Positions 52,891-62,052 of a stretch of DNA of 64,000 bases are shown piece after piece; the stretch's first letter is position 1; each line of letters starts with the position of its first letter. Below the pieces are notes generated by a model. The model was not told where the DNA came from. It did no database searches and saw only the letters and a program-made list of their open reading frames with translations. The position numbers were made by a program, and so were the translations under genes. The stretch is taken from positions 124,001 through 188,000 of the forward strand of contig NZ_JIAG01000004.1 of assembly GCF_000688395.1 (NCBI RefSeq), written 5' to 3'. This DNA comes from Haematomicrobium sanguinis DSM 21259 (GTDB lineage Bacteria > Actinomycetota > Actinomycetes > Actinomycetales > Micrococcaceae).

Positions 52891-54543
52891 ATGGCAACAC
52901 GTGCAGGAACCCCGGCCCAATCCAGCGACCTTGTAGACGTCGACGCGCTCATCGCCGCGTACCACGACCTCGCCCCCGACCCCACCGATCCGGCGCAACG
53001 CGTCGTTTTCGGCACCAGCGGCCACCGCGGCTCCAGCCTCAAACGCTCCTTCAATGACGCGCACATCGCCGCCACCACGCAGGCGATTGTGGAATACCGC
53101 GCGTCGCAAGGCATCACCGGCCCGCTGCTGATGGGCCGCGACACGCACGCCCTCTCCGGCCCCGCGCAGGACACCGCGCTCGAGGTCCTCGCGGCCAACG
53201 GCGTGACCGTTTGGCTCGACTCGCGCGAGCGCTACACCCCCACCCCGGCGCTCTCGCTCGCCATCCTCACCCTCAACCGGGAGGGCACCTCTGGCGGGGT
53301 TGACGGCATCGTCATCACCCCGAGCCACAACCCGCCTGCGGACGGCGGCTTCAAGTACAACCCGCCACACGGCGGCCCCGCGGACAGCGAGACGACCTCC
53401 TGGATTGCCGCGCGCGCCAATGAATTGTTGGAGCAGAAGAACGACGGCGTTGCTCGCCTCGATCTCGCGGCCGCCGAAAGTGCGGACACCACCGGTCAGT
53501 ATGACTTCCTGGGCAATTACGTGCGCCAATTGCCCTCCATCATCGACGTGGACGCGATTGCCGGGGCCGACATTTCCATCGCGGTGGACCCGATGGGTGG
53601 TGCCTCGGTGGATTATTGGGCCGAAATTGCGTCCGCATTCAAACTGCCGATCACCGTGGTCAATAACGTTGTCGACCCGCAATGGGGTTTCATGACGCTG
53701 GATTGGGACGAGAAGATTCGCATGGACCCGTCCTCGCCGTCGGCAATGGCCTCGCTCATTGCGCGAATGGGGCCGGATGCGGGGTTTGACCTTGCGACGG
53801 GAAATGATGCCGACGCGGACCGACACGGCATTGTCACCCGGGATGCCGGCCTGATGAACCCGAACCACTATCTGGCGGTGGCGATTCAATACCTGTATTC
53901 GCACCGCCCGGAGTGGGCTGGATCGATGGGTGTGGGCAAGACCGTGGTGTCCTCTTCGATGATTGACCGCGTTGTCGGCTCGCTGGGCCGGGATTTGGTG
54001 GAGGTGCCGGTCGGCTTCAAGTGGTTTGTGCCTGGGCTGCTCGAGGGCACGATCGGCTTTGGCGGCGAGGAATCGGCCGGCGCGTCCTTCTTGAAGTTGG
54101 ATGGCACCGTGTGGACCACGGACAAGGACGGGATCTTGCTGGCGCTCTTGGCCGCAGAGATCCTTGCCGTCACCGGCAAGACGCCGTCCGAGCTGTATGC
54201 CGAATTGGTGGCCGAATTCGGCGACCCGGCCTATGCGCGCATCGACGCAGCAGCGACCCCGGAGCAAAAGTCGGCGCTGGCCAAGCTATCCGCCGCGGAC
54301 GTCACCGCCACCGAACTCGCGGGCGAGCCGATTACCGCGATCCTGACCGAGGCGCCTGGCAACGGCGCGCCGATCGGTGGCCTCAAGGTGCAGACAGAGA
54401 ATGCCTGGTTCGCCGCGCGGCCGTCCGGGACGGAGGACGTATACAAGATTTACGCCGAGTCCTTCAAGGGCCGCGAGCATCTGGCCGAGGTGCAAGAAGA
54501 GGCGAAACGCTTGGTGGACTCGGTGATCGGCGGCGCACAATGA
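52891..54543 (+). CDS. pgm: Phosphoglucomutase (alpha-D-glucose phosphate-specific)
   Basis: Pgm interconverts glucose 1-phosphate and glucose 6-phosphate for glycogen and cell-wall precursors. The phospho-Ser loop is VITPSHNPPADGGFKYNPP, the metal loop LATGNDADADRHGIV, the sugar loop GFGGEESAGASF and the phosphate site RPSGTEDVYKIY. It has 550 residues. The aminotransferase start overlaps its stop by 4 bases. Confidence 0.97.
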   Translation: MATRAGTPAQSSDLVDVDALIAAYHDLAPDPTDPAQRVVFGTSGHRGSSLKRSFNDAHIAATTQAIVEYRASQGITGPLLMGRDTHALSGPAQDTALEVLAANGVTVWLDSRERYTPTPALSLAILTLNREGTSGGVDGIVITPSHNPPADGGFKYNPPHGGPADSETTSWIAARANELLEQKNDGVARLDLAAAESADTTGQYDFLGNYVRQLPSIIDVDAIAGADISIAVDPMGGASVDYWAEIASAFKLPITVVNNVVDPQWGFMTLDWDEKIRMDPSSPSAMASLIARMGPDAGFDLATGNDADADRHGIVTRDAGLMNPNHYLAVAIQYLYSHRPEWAGSMGVGKTVVSSSMIDRVVGSLGRDLVEVPVGFKWFVPGLLEGTIGFGGEESAGASFLKLDGTVWTTDKDGILLALLAAEILAVTGKTPSELYAELVAEFGDPAYARIDAAATPEQKSALAKLSAADVTATELAGEPITAILTEAPGNGAPIGGLKVQTENAWFAARPSGTEDVYKIYAESFKGREHLAEVQEEAKRLVDSVIGGAQ

Positions 54544-55820
54544 GCGGGGCGCTGGGCGAGACGCCCGGCTCGGTACCCGCCCCTACCAACCGCCTGTGGA
54601 GCGGCCAGGCGCAGATGCCCTCTGTGCTCGCTCGCCAGGTGGAAATTGTGGCCGCCGACGGCAACTATGTCATCACCCGCGACGGTCAACGCCTCTTCGA
54701 CACCACTGCCGCACTCTGGCACACCAATATTGGGCACGCCCGCGAAGAAATGGCCCGCACCGCCGCCGAGCAAATGGCGCGCCTGGAGACCTATCACGTC
54801 TTCGGCCGCTTTGTGAATGACAAGGCCGTGGAGCTCGCCGACCGCATTTCCGCCCTCTCCCCCATCGATGACCCGCGCATCATTCTCGGCTCCGGCGGGG
54901 GCGACGGCGTGGACAGCGCCCTCAAACTCGCGCGGCGGCACTGGCAATTGGCCGGACAACCGGAAAAGACCTGGGTCCTCAGCCGCGAATCCGGGTACCA
55001 CGGCCTGCACGGCTACGGCACCGCCGTCGCGGGCATCCCGTTCAACCGCGAGGGCTACGGAAGCGAGTCGCTGATCCCGGAGACCGCACGTATTGACCTC
55101 CATTCGGTGGAAAAGGTTGAACAAACCATCCAAGAAATCGGCCCGGAACGCATCGCCGCGATGATTGCGGAACCGATCATCGGCTCCGGCGGCGTCATCC
55201 CGCCGGTGGAAGGCTACCTCGAGGGACTGCAAGAGCTCGCCCGCCGCTATGACATCCTCTTCATCGTGGATGAGGTCATCACCGGCTTCGGCCGCACCGG
55301 CGAATGGTTCGCCAGCCACCGCTGGGGACTGGAACCGGACATGATCACCTTTGCCAAAGGCGTCTCCTCCGGCTACTCTCCGGTCGGCGGCGTGATCGTT
55401 GCGCCGCGGGTCTGGGATGCGTTTTACAAGGACGCCGATTCGCCGATCTACCGCCACGGCATCACCTATTCCGGGCATGCAACGAGCGCCGCTCTCGCCC
55501 TGACCAACCTCGATATCCTCGAGCGCGAAGGACTGGTTTCACGCGCCGCCGAACTCGAAAAGGTGCTGCAACGCGAACTGACCGCCCTGGAACAGCATGA
55601 AAGAGTTCGCGAAATCCGCAGCGCCGGCTTCCTTGCCGGAGTCGCACTCGTCGATGGTGTGGACGGCCCCGCCCTCGCGGATCGCCTCATCGATCGGGGC
55701 TTCACCTCGCGCGTTCTGCCCGGCAACGCGCTGCAAATCAGCCCGCCGTTCACCACCACGGATGAGGAAGTACGCACGCTCGTCGCCGGAATCAAGGATG
55801 CTTTAGATTCCTCGGCATGA
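54540..55820 (+). CDS. Class III (omega) PLP-dependent aminotransferase
   Basis: This 426-residue protein has a PLP-cofactor Lys in ITFAKGVSSGYSPVGGVIV, the Asp in LFIVDEVITGFGRTGEW and SGGGDGVDSALKLARRHW, as in class III enzymes that act on beta-alanine, putrescine or GABA-like amines. ATG 54540 is coupled to pgm (ATGA). The substrate is not evident; linkage to pgm may be operon-level only. Confidence 0.92.
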   Translation: MSGALGETPGSVPAPTNRLWSGQAQMPSVLARQVEIVAADGNYVITRDGQRLFDTTAALWHTNIGHAREEMARTAAEQMARLETYHVFGRFVNDKAVELADRISALSPIDDPRIILGSGGGDGVDSALKLARRHWQLAGQPEKTWVLSRESGYHGLHGYGTAVAGIPFNREGYGSESLIPETARIDLHSVEKVEQTIQEIGPERIAAMIAEPIIGSGGVIPPVEGYLEGLQELARRYDILFIVDEVITGFGRTGEWFASHRWGLEPDMITFAKGVSSGYSPVGGVIVAPRVWDAFYKDADSPIYRHGITYSGHATSAALALTNLDILEREGLVSRAAELEKVLQRELTALEQHERVREIRSAGFLAGVALVDGVDGPALADRLIDRGFTSRVLPGNALQISPPFTTTDEEVRTLVAGIKDALDSSA

Positions 55821-55965
55821 AGCACGACGGCGTGTCCCCGACCCGGGCGCGCACGTCCGCCTTGCATGGGCGGCCACCTGAGGCGCCCTCCACCTAAGGC
55901 ACTAGTGTGAACTGCGCTTAGAATTGGGGAGAATCATCGCCCCCTTCGAGTTTTGCGAGGCCCCC

Positions 55966-57306
55966 GTGACCAATGCCGCCCCAGAACGCCGTGCCCACAT
56001 CTTCAGCTGGAGCGTCCACGGCGACGGCAAAACGATTGCGCCGGGCGAGGTCGTCAAACCATTCGAGCGGCTGTCCTGGCCGCGCACCATAGGCCTTGGC
56101 GCGCAGCACCTCATTGCGATGTTCGGCGCGACTTTCTTGGTGCCGCTGCTCACCGGCTTCCCACCCGCAACGACACTCTTCTTCTCCGGCATCGGAACTC
56201 TGCTGTTCTTGGTGATTACAGCGGGCCGGGTGCCGAGCTACCTCGGTTCCAGTTTCGCGTTCATTGCGCCCATTGCGGCGGCCCAGGACGACTTTGGTCC
56301 CGCGGGGGCGCTCGGCGGCGTGCTGGTGGCCGGCGTATTGCTGTTCCTGGTTGGACTGGTGGTTCAGTGGGTTGGTTCTCGGTGGATCAACGTTGCGCTG
56401 CCCCCGGTGGTGACCGGATCGATTGTCGCGCTCATTGGGCTCAATCTCGCGCCGACGACGTTCGAGAACTTTGAGCCGGCACCGGTCACCGGGACTGTCA
56501 CCATTGTCGGGATTCTGTTGTGCATGGTGCTCTTCCGCGGGCTACTGGGGCGGCTCTCTATCCTGCTCGGGGTCGCGCTTGGGTACGTGGCGGCTGTGCT
56601 GCAAGGCGAACTGTCCCCCGCGTCCATGAAGTCGGTTGCCGACGCGCCCTGGGTGGGACTGCCAACATTCCAGGGACCAAGCTTCCACCCCGAAGTCTTC
56701 ATTCTGTTCATCCCGGTTGTGCTGGTGCTCGTCGCCGAAAACCTCGGCCACGTGAAGTCTGTTGCGCTCATGACCGGCACGAACCTCGACCCAGTCACCG
56801 GCCGCGCGCTCATGGCCGACGGCGCCGCCACCGCCCTCGCCGGTCTCGGCGGCGGTTCCGGTACCACCACGTATGCCGAGAACATCGGCGTCATGGCCGC
56901 CACCCGGGTCTACTCGACGGCCGCGTACTGGGTGGCCGGTATCCTCGCGGTACTGCTGTCGCTCTCCCCCAAGGTCGGCGCCGCGATCGCGACGATCCCC
57001 GCAGGCGTACTGGGCGGTGCCGGAGTAGTGCTCTACGGCATGATCGGCATTTTGGGCGTGCGTATCTGGGTGCAAAACAAGGTGAACTTTGCCGACCCGG
57101 TCAACCTGATGGTCGCCGCCGTCCCGCTCGTCATCGGCATCGCGGACTTCCAGATGGTCGTGGGGCAACTGGCGTTTGGCGGAATCGCGCTCGGAACCGC
57201 GGCCGCGCTTCTGATCTACCACGTTCTGACCCCGGTTGCGCGTTGGCGCGGCACCGCCCACCCGCAGGACGCCACCCGCGACGACGAGACCACCGCGCTC
57301 AGCTAA
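55966..57306 (+). CDS. uraA: Uracil permease, NCS2 family
   Basis: This 446-residue protein has about 14 membrane segments. Typical UraA features are IGLGAQHLIAMFGATFLVPLLTGFPPATTLFFSGIGTLLF near the N-terminus, SYLGSSFAFIAPI in TM3, VLVAENLGHVKSVALMTG and TTTYAENIGVMAATRVYS. GTG 55966 follows GAGG; the frame reaches TTG 55924. The 145-base gap after the aminotransferase holds one ACGACGGCG word (55824-55832). Confidence 0.93.
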   Translation: MTNAAPERRAHIFSWSVHGDGKTIAPGEVVKPFERLSWPRTIGLGAQHLIAMFGATFLVPLLTGFPPATTLFFSGIGTLLFLVITAGRVPSYLGSSFAFIAPIAAAQDDFGPAGALGGVLVAGVLLFLVGLVVQWVGSRWINVALPPVVTGSIVALIGLNLAPTTFENFEPAPVTGTVTIVGILLCMVLFRGLLGRLSILLGVALGYVAAVLQGELSPASMKSVADAPWVGLPTFQGPSFHPEVFILFIPVVLVLVAENLGHVKSVALMTGTNLDPVTGRALMADGAATALAGLGGGSGTTTYAENIGVMAATRVYSTAAYWVAGILAVLLSLSPKVGAAIATIPAGVLGGAGVVLYGMIGILGVRIWVQNKVNFADPVNLMVAAVPLVIGIADFQMVVGQLAFGGIALGTAAALLIYHVLTPVARWRGTAHPQDATRDDETTALS

Positions 57307-57388
57307 TCCCATCCCCCCGCACCCCGTCCCCCACGTCACCCAACACTCCCCACAGCACCCAACACCCCCACCGCACACCCCACCCGGC

Positions 57389-57452
57389 GCTCATCCGCTA
57401 ATTGCGTTTTCATCCGGTAATTGCGGGATGAAAACGCAATTAGCGGATGAGC
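57389..57452. repeat. Perfect 27-bp inverted repeat, divergent member of family 1
   Basis: Arms 57389-57415 and 57426-57452 are exact 27-bp complements around a 10-base loop. CATCC at 57392 and 57411 and GGATG at 57426 and 57445 sit at offsets 0, +19, +34 and +53, the same as copy C. The stem between the boxes is different in sequence (CTAATTGCG against CGTACCGCA) yet still pairs. It lies in the convergent gap between uraA and the phosphodiesterase gene. Confidence 0.95.
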
Positions 57453-57459
57453 AGCGGCA

Positions 57460-58227
57460 CTAGAGCGCGCGCGGAGTGAGCCCGAGGACCCGCGCGAGGA
57501 TATCGGCGCGATCGGTCATGATGCCGTCCACGCCCATGGCAAACAGTTCCCGCATTGCCGCCTCATCGTTGATCGTCCATACGTGCACCTGCAATCCGGC
57601 CCGATGCGCCCGCGCAATAAACGCCCTGCGCACGATCAGCACCCCGTAAGCGCGCACCGGCACCTGCAGGCAGTCCACCCGCGACCAGCGCGCAATCGCC
57701 CGGGTCAGCCCCACGGGCCCCAAAACCACCATGAGTGCCAAGGTGAGCATGCTCGCGCTGGTGGCCACGCGCCGTCGTGCATCTGTCATGAGCCGCAAGA
57801 AGGTGCGGTGTCTGGCCTCGGAAAATGTCGCGGCAAGCACCCGGTCCTCGCAGCCGAGCCGGGTCACCAACTCGGCAAAGGCAGGCACCGACGCCTCGTC
57901 CTTCAAATCCACGTTCCACTTGATACCGGGCCAGCGCGTGAGCGCTTCCTCAAGCGTGGGGATGCGGGAGTTCGGATGTACGACGGCGTTACTCAGCTCG
58001 CTCGCGGAGCGTTCAGATATCGGGCCGGTTGCGTCAGTGACGCGGTCTAGGGTCTCATCGTGAAAGATCATGAGGACGCCGTCGGAGGAGGTGCGCACGT
58101 CCGTTTCGATGTAGCTGAATCCGAGGTCGATCGCGTTCTGGAAGGCACCCATGGTGTTCTCGGCGCCGTCCGGGGCATAGCCGCGGTGCGCGAAACCGAT
58201 CGGCGGCTCGGAAAGATACCCGCTCAT
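57460..58227 (-). CDS. Glycerophosphodiester phosphodiesterase
   Basis: This 255-residue TIM-barrel protein has FAHRGYAPDGAENTMGAF (catalytic His-Arg and Glu), YIETDVRTSSDGVLMIFHDETLDRVT (metal Glu/Asp and second catalytic His) and the C-terminal VHVWTINDEAAMRELFAMGVDGIMTD. It hydrolyses glycerophosphodiesters to glycerol 3-phosphate. No signal peptide. It is coupled to the upstream HAD phosphatase (ATGA). Confidence 0.94.
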   Translation of the reverse strand: MSGYLSEPPIGFAHRGYAPDGAENTMGAFQNAIDLGFSYIETDVRTSSDGVLMIFHDETLDRVTDATGPISERSASELSNAVVHPNSRIPTLEEALTRWPGIKWNVDLKDEASVPAFAELVTRLGCEDRVLAATFSEARHRTFLRLMTDARRRVATSASMLTLALMVVLGPVGLTRAIARWSRVDCLQVPVRAYGVLIVRRAFIARAHRAGLQVHVWTINDEAAMRELFAMGVDGIMTDRADILARVLGLTPRAL

Positions 58228-59045
58228 GGTCGGCGCACATCCTCAAGGAGCGATTCGAGCACCTGCGCGACGCCGTCTTCCTGAAACGGTGGGGTGCGGT
58301 AGCGCGTCGAACTGATCGCGGTGGGGTGCCCTGAGCTGACCGCGTAGCCGCGTCCGGCCCAACAGAGCATGGGGATGTCGTTGGGCATGTCGCCAAATGC
58401 CACAACCTCTTCCGCCCCGATCCCGCGTTCGGCGGCGAAACTGGCCAGGGTGACCGCCTTATCGACCTTGTGCGGGCCCATCTCGACCAGCGCATCCACC
58501 GGGGATGAGTGAGTCGAGGTGACCAGATCAGAAACCAGCGCATCCACGTGGCTCAGAAACTCATCCGGGGTGGAATCGGGGCTCTTTGCGAGGATCTTCA
58601 CAATGCTGCTTGAGTGTTCCAGAGCTTCGTCCACGGGGCGCTCTTCAAGCTGAAGTTGTTCGCGCAGCGAGGTGTTCACGAATCCGGGGTCCACATACAG
58701 CGCGGGAAGATCGAGGGTTTCCATGGCGAAGAGCGCGTCCGGGTGCGCGGCCCGAATTCGGTGCAGCACCTCTCGGGCCGCGTCCCGGGCGATCACATGT
58801 TGGCCGATTACTGTCTCGGTGCCGAGGTCATAGACAACGGCGCCATTGGAGCAGATAACCGTACCGAGGTGACCCAAGCTTTCGCGGAGCGGCCAGATCC
58901 AGCGCTTGGGACGTCCGGTAACAAAGACGACCTCGATCCCCGCCTCTGCACAGCTCTGGAAAGCCGCAATTGTGCGGGCCGAGATCGAGTTGCCCTCGCC
59001 GATGATGGTGCCGTCCAGGTCGCTGGCAACGAGCCGAACTTTCAT
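58224..59045 (-). CDS. HAD-superfamily (Cof-type) phosphatase
   Basis: This 273-residue protein has motif I VASDLDGTIIGEGN, motif II VFVTGRPKRW and motif IV FGDMPNDIPMLCWAG with a C2 cap. It belongs to the same superfamily as the HAD at 39970-40848, with distinct sequence. It is first of a two-gene unit with the phosphodiesterase; a role in phosphosugar or glycerol-phosphate handling is plausible. Confidence 0.93.
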   Translation of the reverse strand: MKVRLVASDLDGTIIGEGNSISARTIAAFQSCAEAGIEVVFVTGRPKRWIWPLRESLGHLGTVICSNGAVVYDLGTETVIGQHVIARDAAREVLHRIRAAHPDALFAMETLDLPALYVDPGFVNTSLREQLQLEERPVDEALEHSSSIVKILAKSPDSTPDEFLSHVDALVSDLVTSTHSSPVDALVEMGPHKVDKAVTLASFAAERGIGAEEVVAFGDMPNDIPMLCWAGRGYAVSSGHPTAISSTRYRTPPFQEDGVAQVLESLLEDVRRP

Positions 59046-59069
59046 GCGGCGACCAACCCGATATATTCC

Positions 59070-59609
59070 CTATTGTTCATACGTTGCAACCAGTGTGGCA
59101 CGTCCCAAGACATGGCCGAACATTTGAAAATTCATGAGCGCCGGTGAGCTGTCCTCATCAATATCAAGGCTCGGCACGTCCAGTGCATGAACCACAATGA
59201 AGTAGCGGTGTTCGCCGTGTCCTGCTGGTGGGGCGGCTCCGATGTATCCACGAGTGCCGCCGTCATTCTTTAACTGGACGGCGCCCGAGGGGAGATTCGA
59301 TCCATCCTCGGAGCCTGCACCTGACACGAGTTCGCTGACATCTGCCGGAATGTTTCCCACTGCCCAGTGCCAAAAGCCGCTCGCGGTGGGGGCATCCGGA
59401 TCATACACGGTCACGGCGTAGCTTTGAGTTCCCTCGGGAGCGCCGGACCAGGTGAGTTGTGGCGAGATGTCTACCCCGCCGGGAACACCGAAGGCACCGC
59501 TTGCTTGCGGGGCTGAATACCGCTCGCCATCGGCAATATCGGTGCTCGTGAGGTTGAAACTGGCTACCTCGGGGAGATCTGCATACGGATCGTGCTTGCT
59601 CACTGTCAC
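59070..59609 (-). CDS. YbhB/YbcL-type phosphatidylethanolamine-binding protein family member
   Basis: This 179-residue PEBP-fold protein has [41 protein letters not shown] and the anion-site motif [23 protein letters not shown]. The GTG start overlaps the kinase stop (GTGA). The cellular role of bacterial members is unclear. Confidence 0.93.
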   Translation of the reverse strand: MTVSKHDPYADLPEVASFNLTSTDIADGERYSAPQASGAFGVPGGVDISPQLTWSGAPEGTQSYAVTVYDPDAPTASGFWHWAVGNIPADVSELVSGAGSEDGSNLPSGAVQLKNDGGTRGYIGAAPPAGHGEHRYFIVVHALDVPSLDIDEDSSPALMNFQMFGHVLGRATLVATYEQ

Positions 59610-60550
59610 TCCTTATATTCCTTGTTGTGCATATATTTCTGTAGTTCCGCTTTATCGGGAGGATTGGCTCCTGCGCGGGACACGGTAATGGCCGCCGCAG
59701 CGGTGGCTTCACGAAGGATCTCCTCCACTGTTCCCCGGGTTAGCGCGGCGAGTCGATCCCGATTCTGGCCGCCCGACAGCCCGCGCTTGACGACGCCGGA
59801 GAGCAGGGCCGACATAAACGAATCCCCCGCCCCCACGGTGTCCGCCACCGCGACCTTCGGCGCCGCCACGGATATATTCCCTTGACGGAATACTGCGTAC
59901 GGTCCTGCCGCGCCTCGGGTTACCACCACGAAGGAGGGCCCCAATTCGAGCCACGCGGCCGCCGAATCTTCAATGGATCGATCGGGGTACAGCCAAAGCA
60001 GGTCCTCATCCGAGGCTTTCACAATGTCGGCAAGCGCCACGAACTTTTCCGCGGCGCCACGAGCCACCGTGACGTCTTTGATAATGGTGGGACGGCAGTT
60101 CGGGTCATAGGAGATCACTGCTGCCGGGCGCGCTTGCTCCACGATCGTCACGGCGTCGCGATCCCCAGGACCCAGCATTGCGGCAATCGATCCGGTGTGA
60201 AGTAGAGTTGTCGATCCCAGAAGCCCGGAAAGGTCTTCGACGACTCCCGGCAGATCCCATACGAGGTCAAACTCATATTCCGCGGCACCGGTGTCATCCA
60301 GCGTTGCGCGAGCAATCGAGGTGGGGGAGTCATCCGGGCCGGTCGGCGTCAGCACCGAGTTGTGATGCAAGTGTGCCGAAAGCATTTCACCGTAGTCATC
60401 CTTACCCCAACGGCCAACAAACTGCGTGGGGTGGCCCAAACGGGCCAGGCCGATTGCCACGTTCATCGGGCTCCCGCCGGGGTGGGCCACTACCGAACCG
60501 TCGGCGGATACAACTTCATCAATGAGGGCTTCCCCTACTACAGTCAGCAC
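59606..60550 (-). CDS. PfkB-family carbohydrate kinase (fructokinase-like)
   Basis: This 314-residue protein has the N-terminal [15 protein letters not shown] motif and the C-terminal PfkB signature [18 protein letters not shown] with the catalytic Asp. Fructokinase is the closest general match from the N-terminus, but other ribokinase-like substrates are possible. It is first of a two-gene unit with the PEBP protein. Confidence 0.93.
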   Translation of the reverse strand: MLTVVGEALIDEVVSADGSVVAHPGGSPMNVAIGLARLGHPTQFVGRWGKDDYGEMLSAHLHHNSVLTPTGPDDSPTSIARATLDDTGAAEYEFDLVWDLPGVVEDLSGLLGSTTLLHTGSIAAMLGPGDRDAVTIVEQARPAAVISYDPNCRPTIIKDVTVARGAAEKFVALADIVKASDEDLLWLYPDRSIEDSAAAWLELGPSFVVVTRGAAGPYAVFRQGNISVAAPKVAVADTVGAGDSFMSALLSGVVKRGLSGGQNRDRLAALTRGTVEEILREATAAAAITVSRAGANPPDKAELQKYMHNKEYKE

Positions 60551-60620
60551 TCTCTTACCCTACTGTGAGCGCCAGGCCACGCAACACCGCAAAGTGGGCA
60601 CTTGATCGGAGAATGCCCGG

Positions 60621-61385
60621 CTACGGCAATCCGGTGAGTAGCACTCGCCCGCTATCCATCAATCGGATCTGCACCCGATCGATTTCCTCGGGCTGTAGGT
60701 AGGTTGCCGCATTGAGCTTTGACTCGCTTCCCGGGCCGGCAGTCCAGGTTCCGGCCAAGTATTCGCCGCCGGTTTTATCCACAATGTACATGCCGTATTT
60801 GAAAGTCCGGTCCGCCGTTGCAGAGGCTCCCGCGCTTTCGATAGCCGCCTTGTAGCTACATTCCAGCCTGATATTGGTGCCCCACGCTCGTTTTTCCAAC
60901 ATCACATTGGCCGTCAGCGGTGACGGGGCATCCTGGTGCATCGCTATCTGCACCCCGCCGGTGTCGGGACCGGCGGCAACGGGTGCGCCATCGCCGACAC
61001 CGCCACCAAGCCACTGGGGAATAACCAGCGCGAGCGCGAAGGTCGCGGCCACGGCCGCCGCAAAGAACCCGCCCAGACGTACCCGCGCGCGGCGTCGAGA
61101 GCGGTCTACTGCGGCAGACAGTCGGGCAACGTTTCGCGAGCGTGCTGCCGGGGACTCGGGGCTGACGGCGGTGTGTTTGTCCTCGCTGGCCAACAGTTCA
61201 AAAGCTACTTCGCGTGGAACTCCGCCCAATACTCCGTTCATACCGGCCAGTTCTGCCACCGAGCTGGCGCATGCCGAACATTGGCTCAGGTGGGCCTCAA
61301 AGGCACGGCGGTCGGCGGGGGAGAGCGATCCTAAAACGTACGCGGCATCCCACTCACACAGTCGATTGTTCTCGTCCATTGTCAC
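60621..61385 (-). CDS. RskA-type anti-sigma factor
   Basis: This 254-residue protein has an N-terminal zinc-associated domain: LCEWDAAYVLGSLSPADRRAFEAHLSQCSACASSVAEL (HxxxCxxC). One membrane helix is at about residues 104-125 (LGGFFAAAVAATFALALVIPQW). The extracellular C-terminal RskA domain reads LTANVMLEKRAWGTNIRLECSY. GTG 61385 overlaps the sigma stop (GTGA); ATG 61379 is an alternative. It should hold the ECF sigma factor at the membrane. Confidence 0.93.
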   Translation of the reverse strand: MTMDENNRLCEWDAAYVLGSLSPADRRAFEAHLSQCSACASSVAELAGMNGVLGGVPREVAFELLASEDKHTAVSPESPAARSRNVARLSAAVDRSRRRARVRLGGFFAAAVAATFALALVIPQWLGGGVGDGAPVAAGPDTGGVQIAMHQDAPSPLTANVMLEKRAWGTNIRLECSYKAAIESAGASATADRTFKYGMYIVDKTGGEYLAGTWTAGPGSESKLNAATYLQPEEIDRVQIRLMDSGRVLLTGLP

Positions 61386-61894
61386 GGCTGACTCACCCCT
61401 CTTTCCTGCAGTGCCAGCTTGAGCGCCTTCATTCCGTAGTGCAGCCGGGATTTCACCGTTCCCGGCGGCAGGCCGAGTTCACCGGCCACCTTGTTCACGG
61501 TTTTTGCCCCGTAATAGCAGTGCACAATGACGCTTCGGTGTTCATAGCTCAACTCGGCGAGCGCATCTGTCACCAGCCAGGTGTCCAGCGTCGCGTCGGT
61601 GCGATCCGCAAGAGCGACTTCGGGCACCTCGTCGGTACCAAACTCGCGTCGCGAGCGCGCCGAGCGCTTGTCATCGATCACTAAATTACGGGCCACGGTG
61701 TACACCCAGGAGCGAACATTCGCTTCCGGCTGCGCGAGAATATCTGCGTGCTTCCACGCCTTGAGCAAGGTTTCTTGCACAATGTCCTCGGCCAGGCTCT
61801 CGTTCCGGGTCATCCGCAGGACATGCCAGTAGAGCGGTTGCGCGTGTGCGTCATAGAGCGCGGCGAGTAGTTCGTCTTGCTCTGCGCCCACCAC
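61382..61894 (-). CDS. ECF RNA polymerase sigma factor, SigL-like
   Basis: This 170-residue protein has region 2 LYDAHAQPLYWHVLRMTRNESLAEDIVQETLLKAWKHADIL and region 4 LAELSYEHRSVIVHCYYGAKTVNKVAGELGLPPGTVKSRLHYGMKALK. Sequence style and the paired RskA-type anti-sigma match the mycobacterial SigL/SigK group. GTG 61894 has GGAG upstream. A promoter of matching type lies at 61957-61984. Confidence 0.94.
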   Translation of the reverse strand: MVGAEQDELLAALYDAHAQPLYWHVLRMTRNESLAEDIVQETLLKAWKHADILAQPEANVRSWVYTVARNLVIDDKRSARSRREFGTDEVPEVALADRTDATLDTWLVTDALAELSYEHRSVIVHCYYGAKTVNKVAGELGLPPGTVKSRLHYGMKALKLALQERGVSQP

Positions 61895-61956
61895 ATTCTC
61901 CTCACCGTGTTGCGTATCGGAATCTCACGGACGGGCAAGATCGCGATACACCTGAT

Positions 61957-61984
61957 TAAACGAGCGCGGCGAGTAAATGGTTCA
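61957..61984 (-). promoter_or_regulatory. ECF-type autoregulatory promoter
   Basis: On the minus strand TGAACC (61984-61979) and CGTTTA (61962-61957) are 16 bases apart. This closely resembles the mycobacterial SigL consensus (TGAACC, 15-16 bases, CGT). The predicted transcript starts about 55 bases before the sigma gene, which suggests autoregulation. Confidence 0.6.
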
Positions 61985-62052
61985 AGCACTTACTAAAATT
62001 TGCGTGCCGCGATATTTGCGCGCGGGCGAGCCACGCAAGCGCCCGCGAGCGC

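Noticed and set aside
3001-57452. CRISPR array
   Set aside because: The repeats are single, widely separated inverted hairpins, not regularly spaced direct repeats with spacers, and no cas gene is present. The two-copy direct repeat at 44235 is too short an array.
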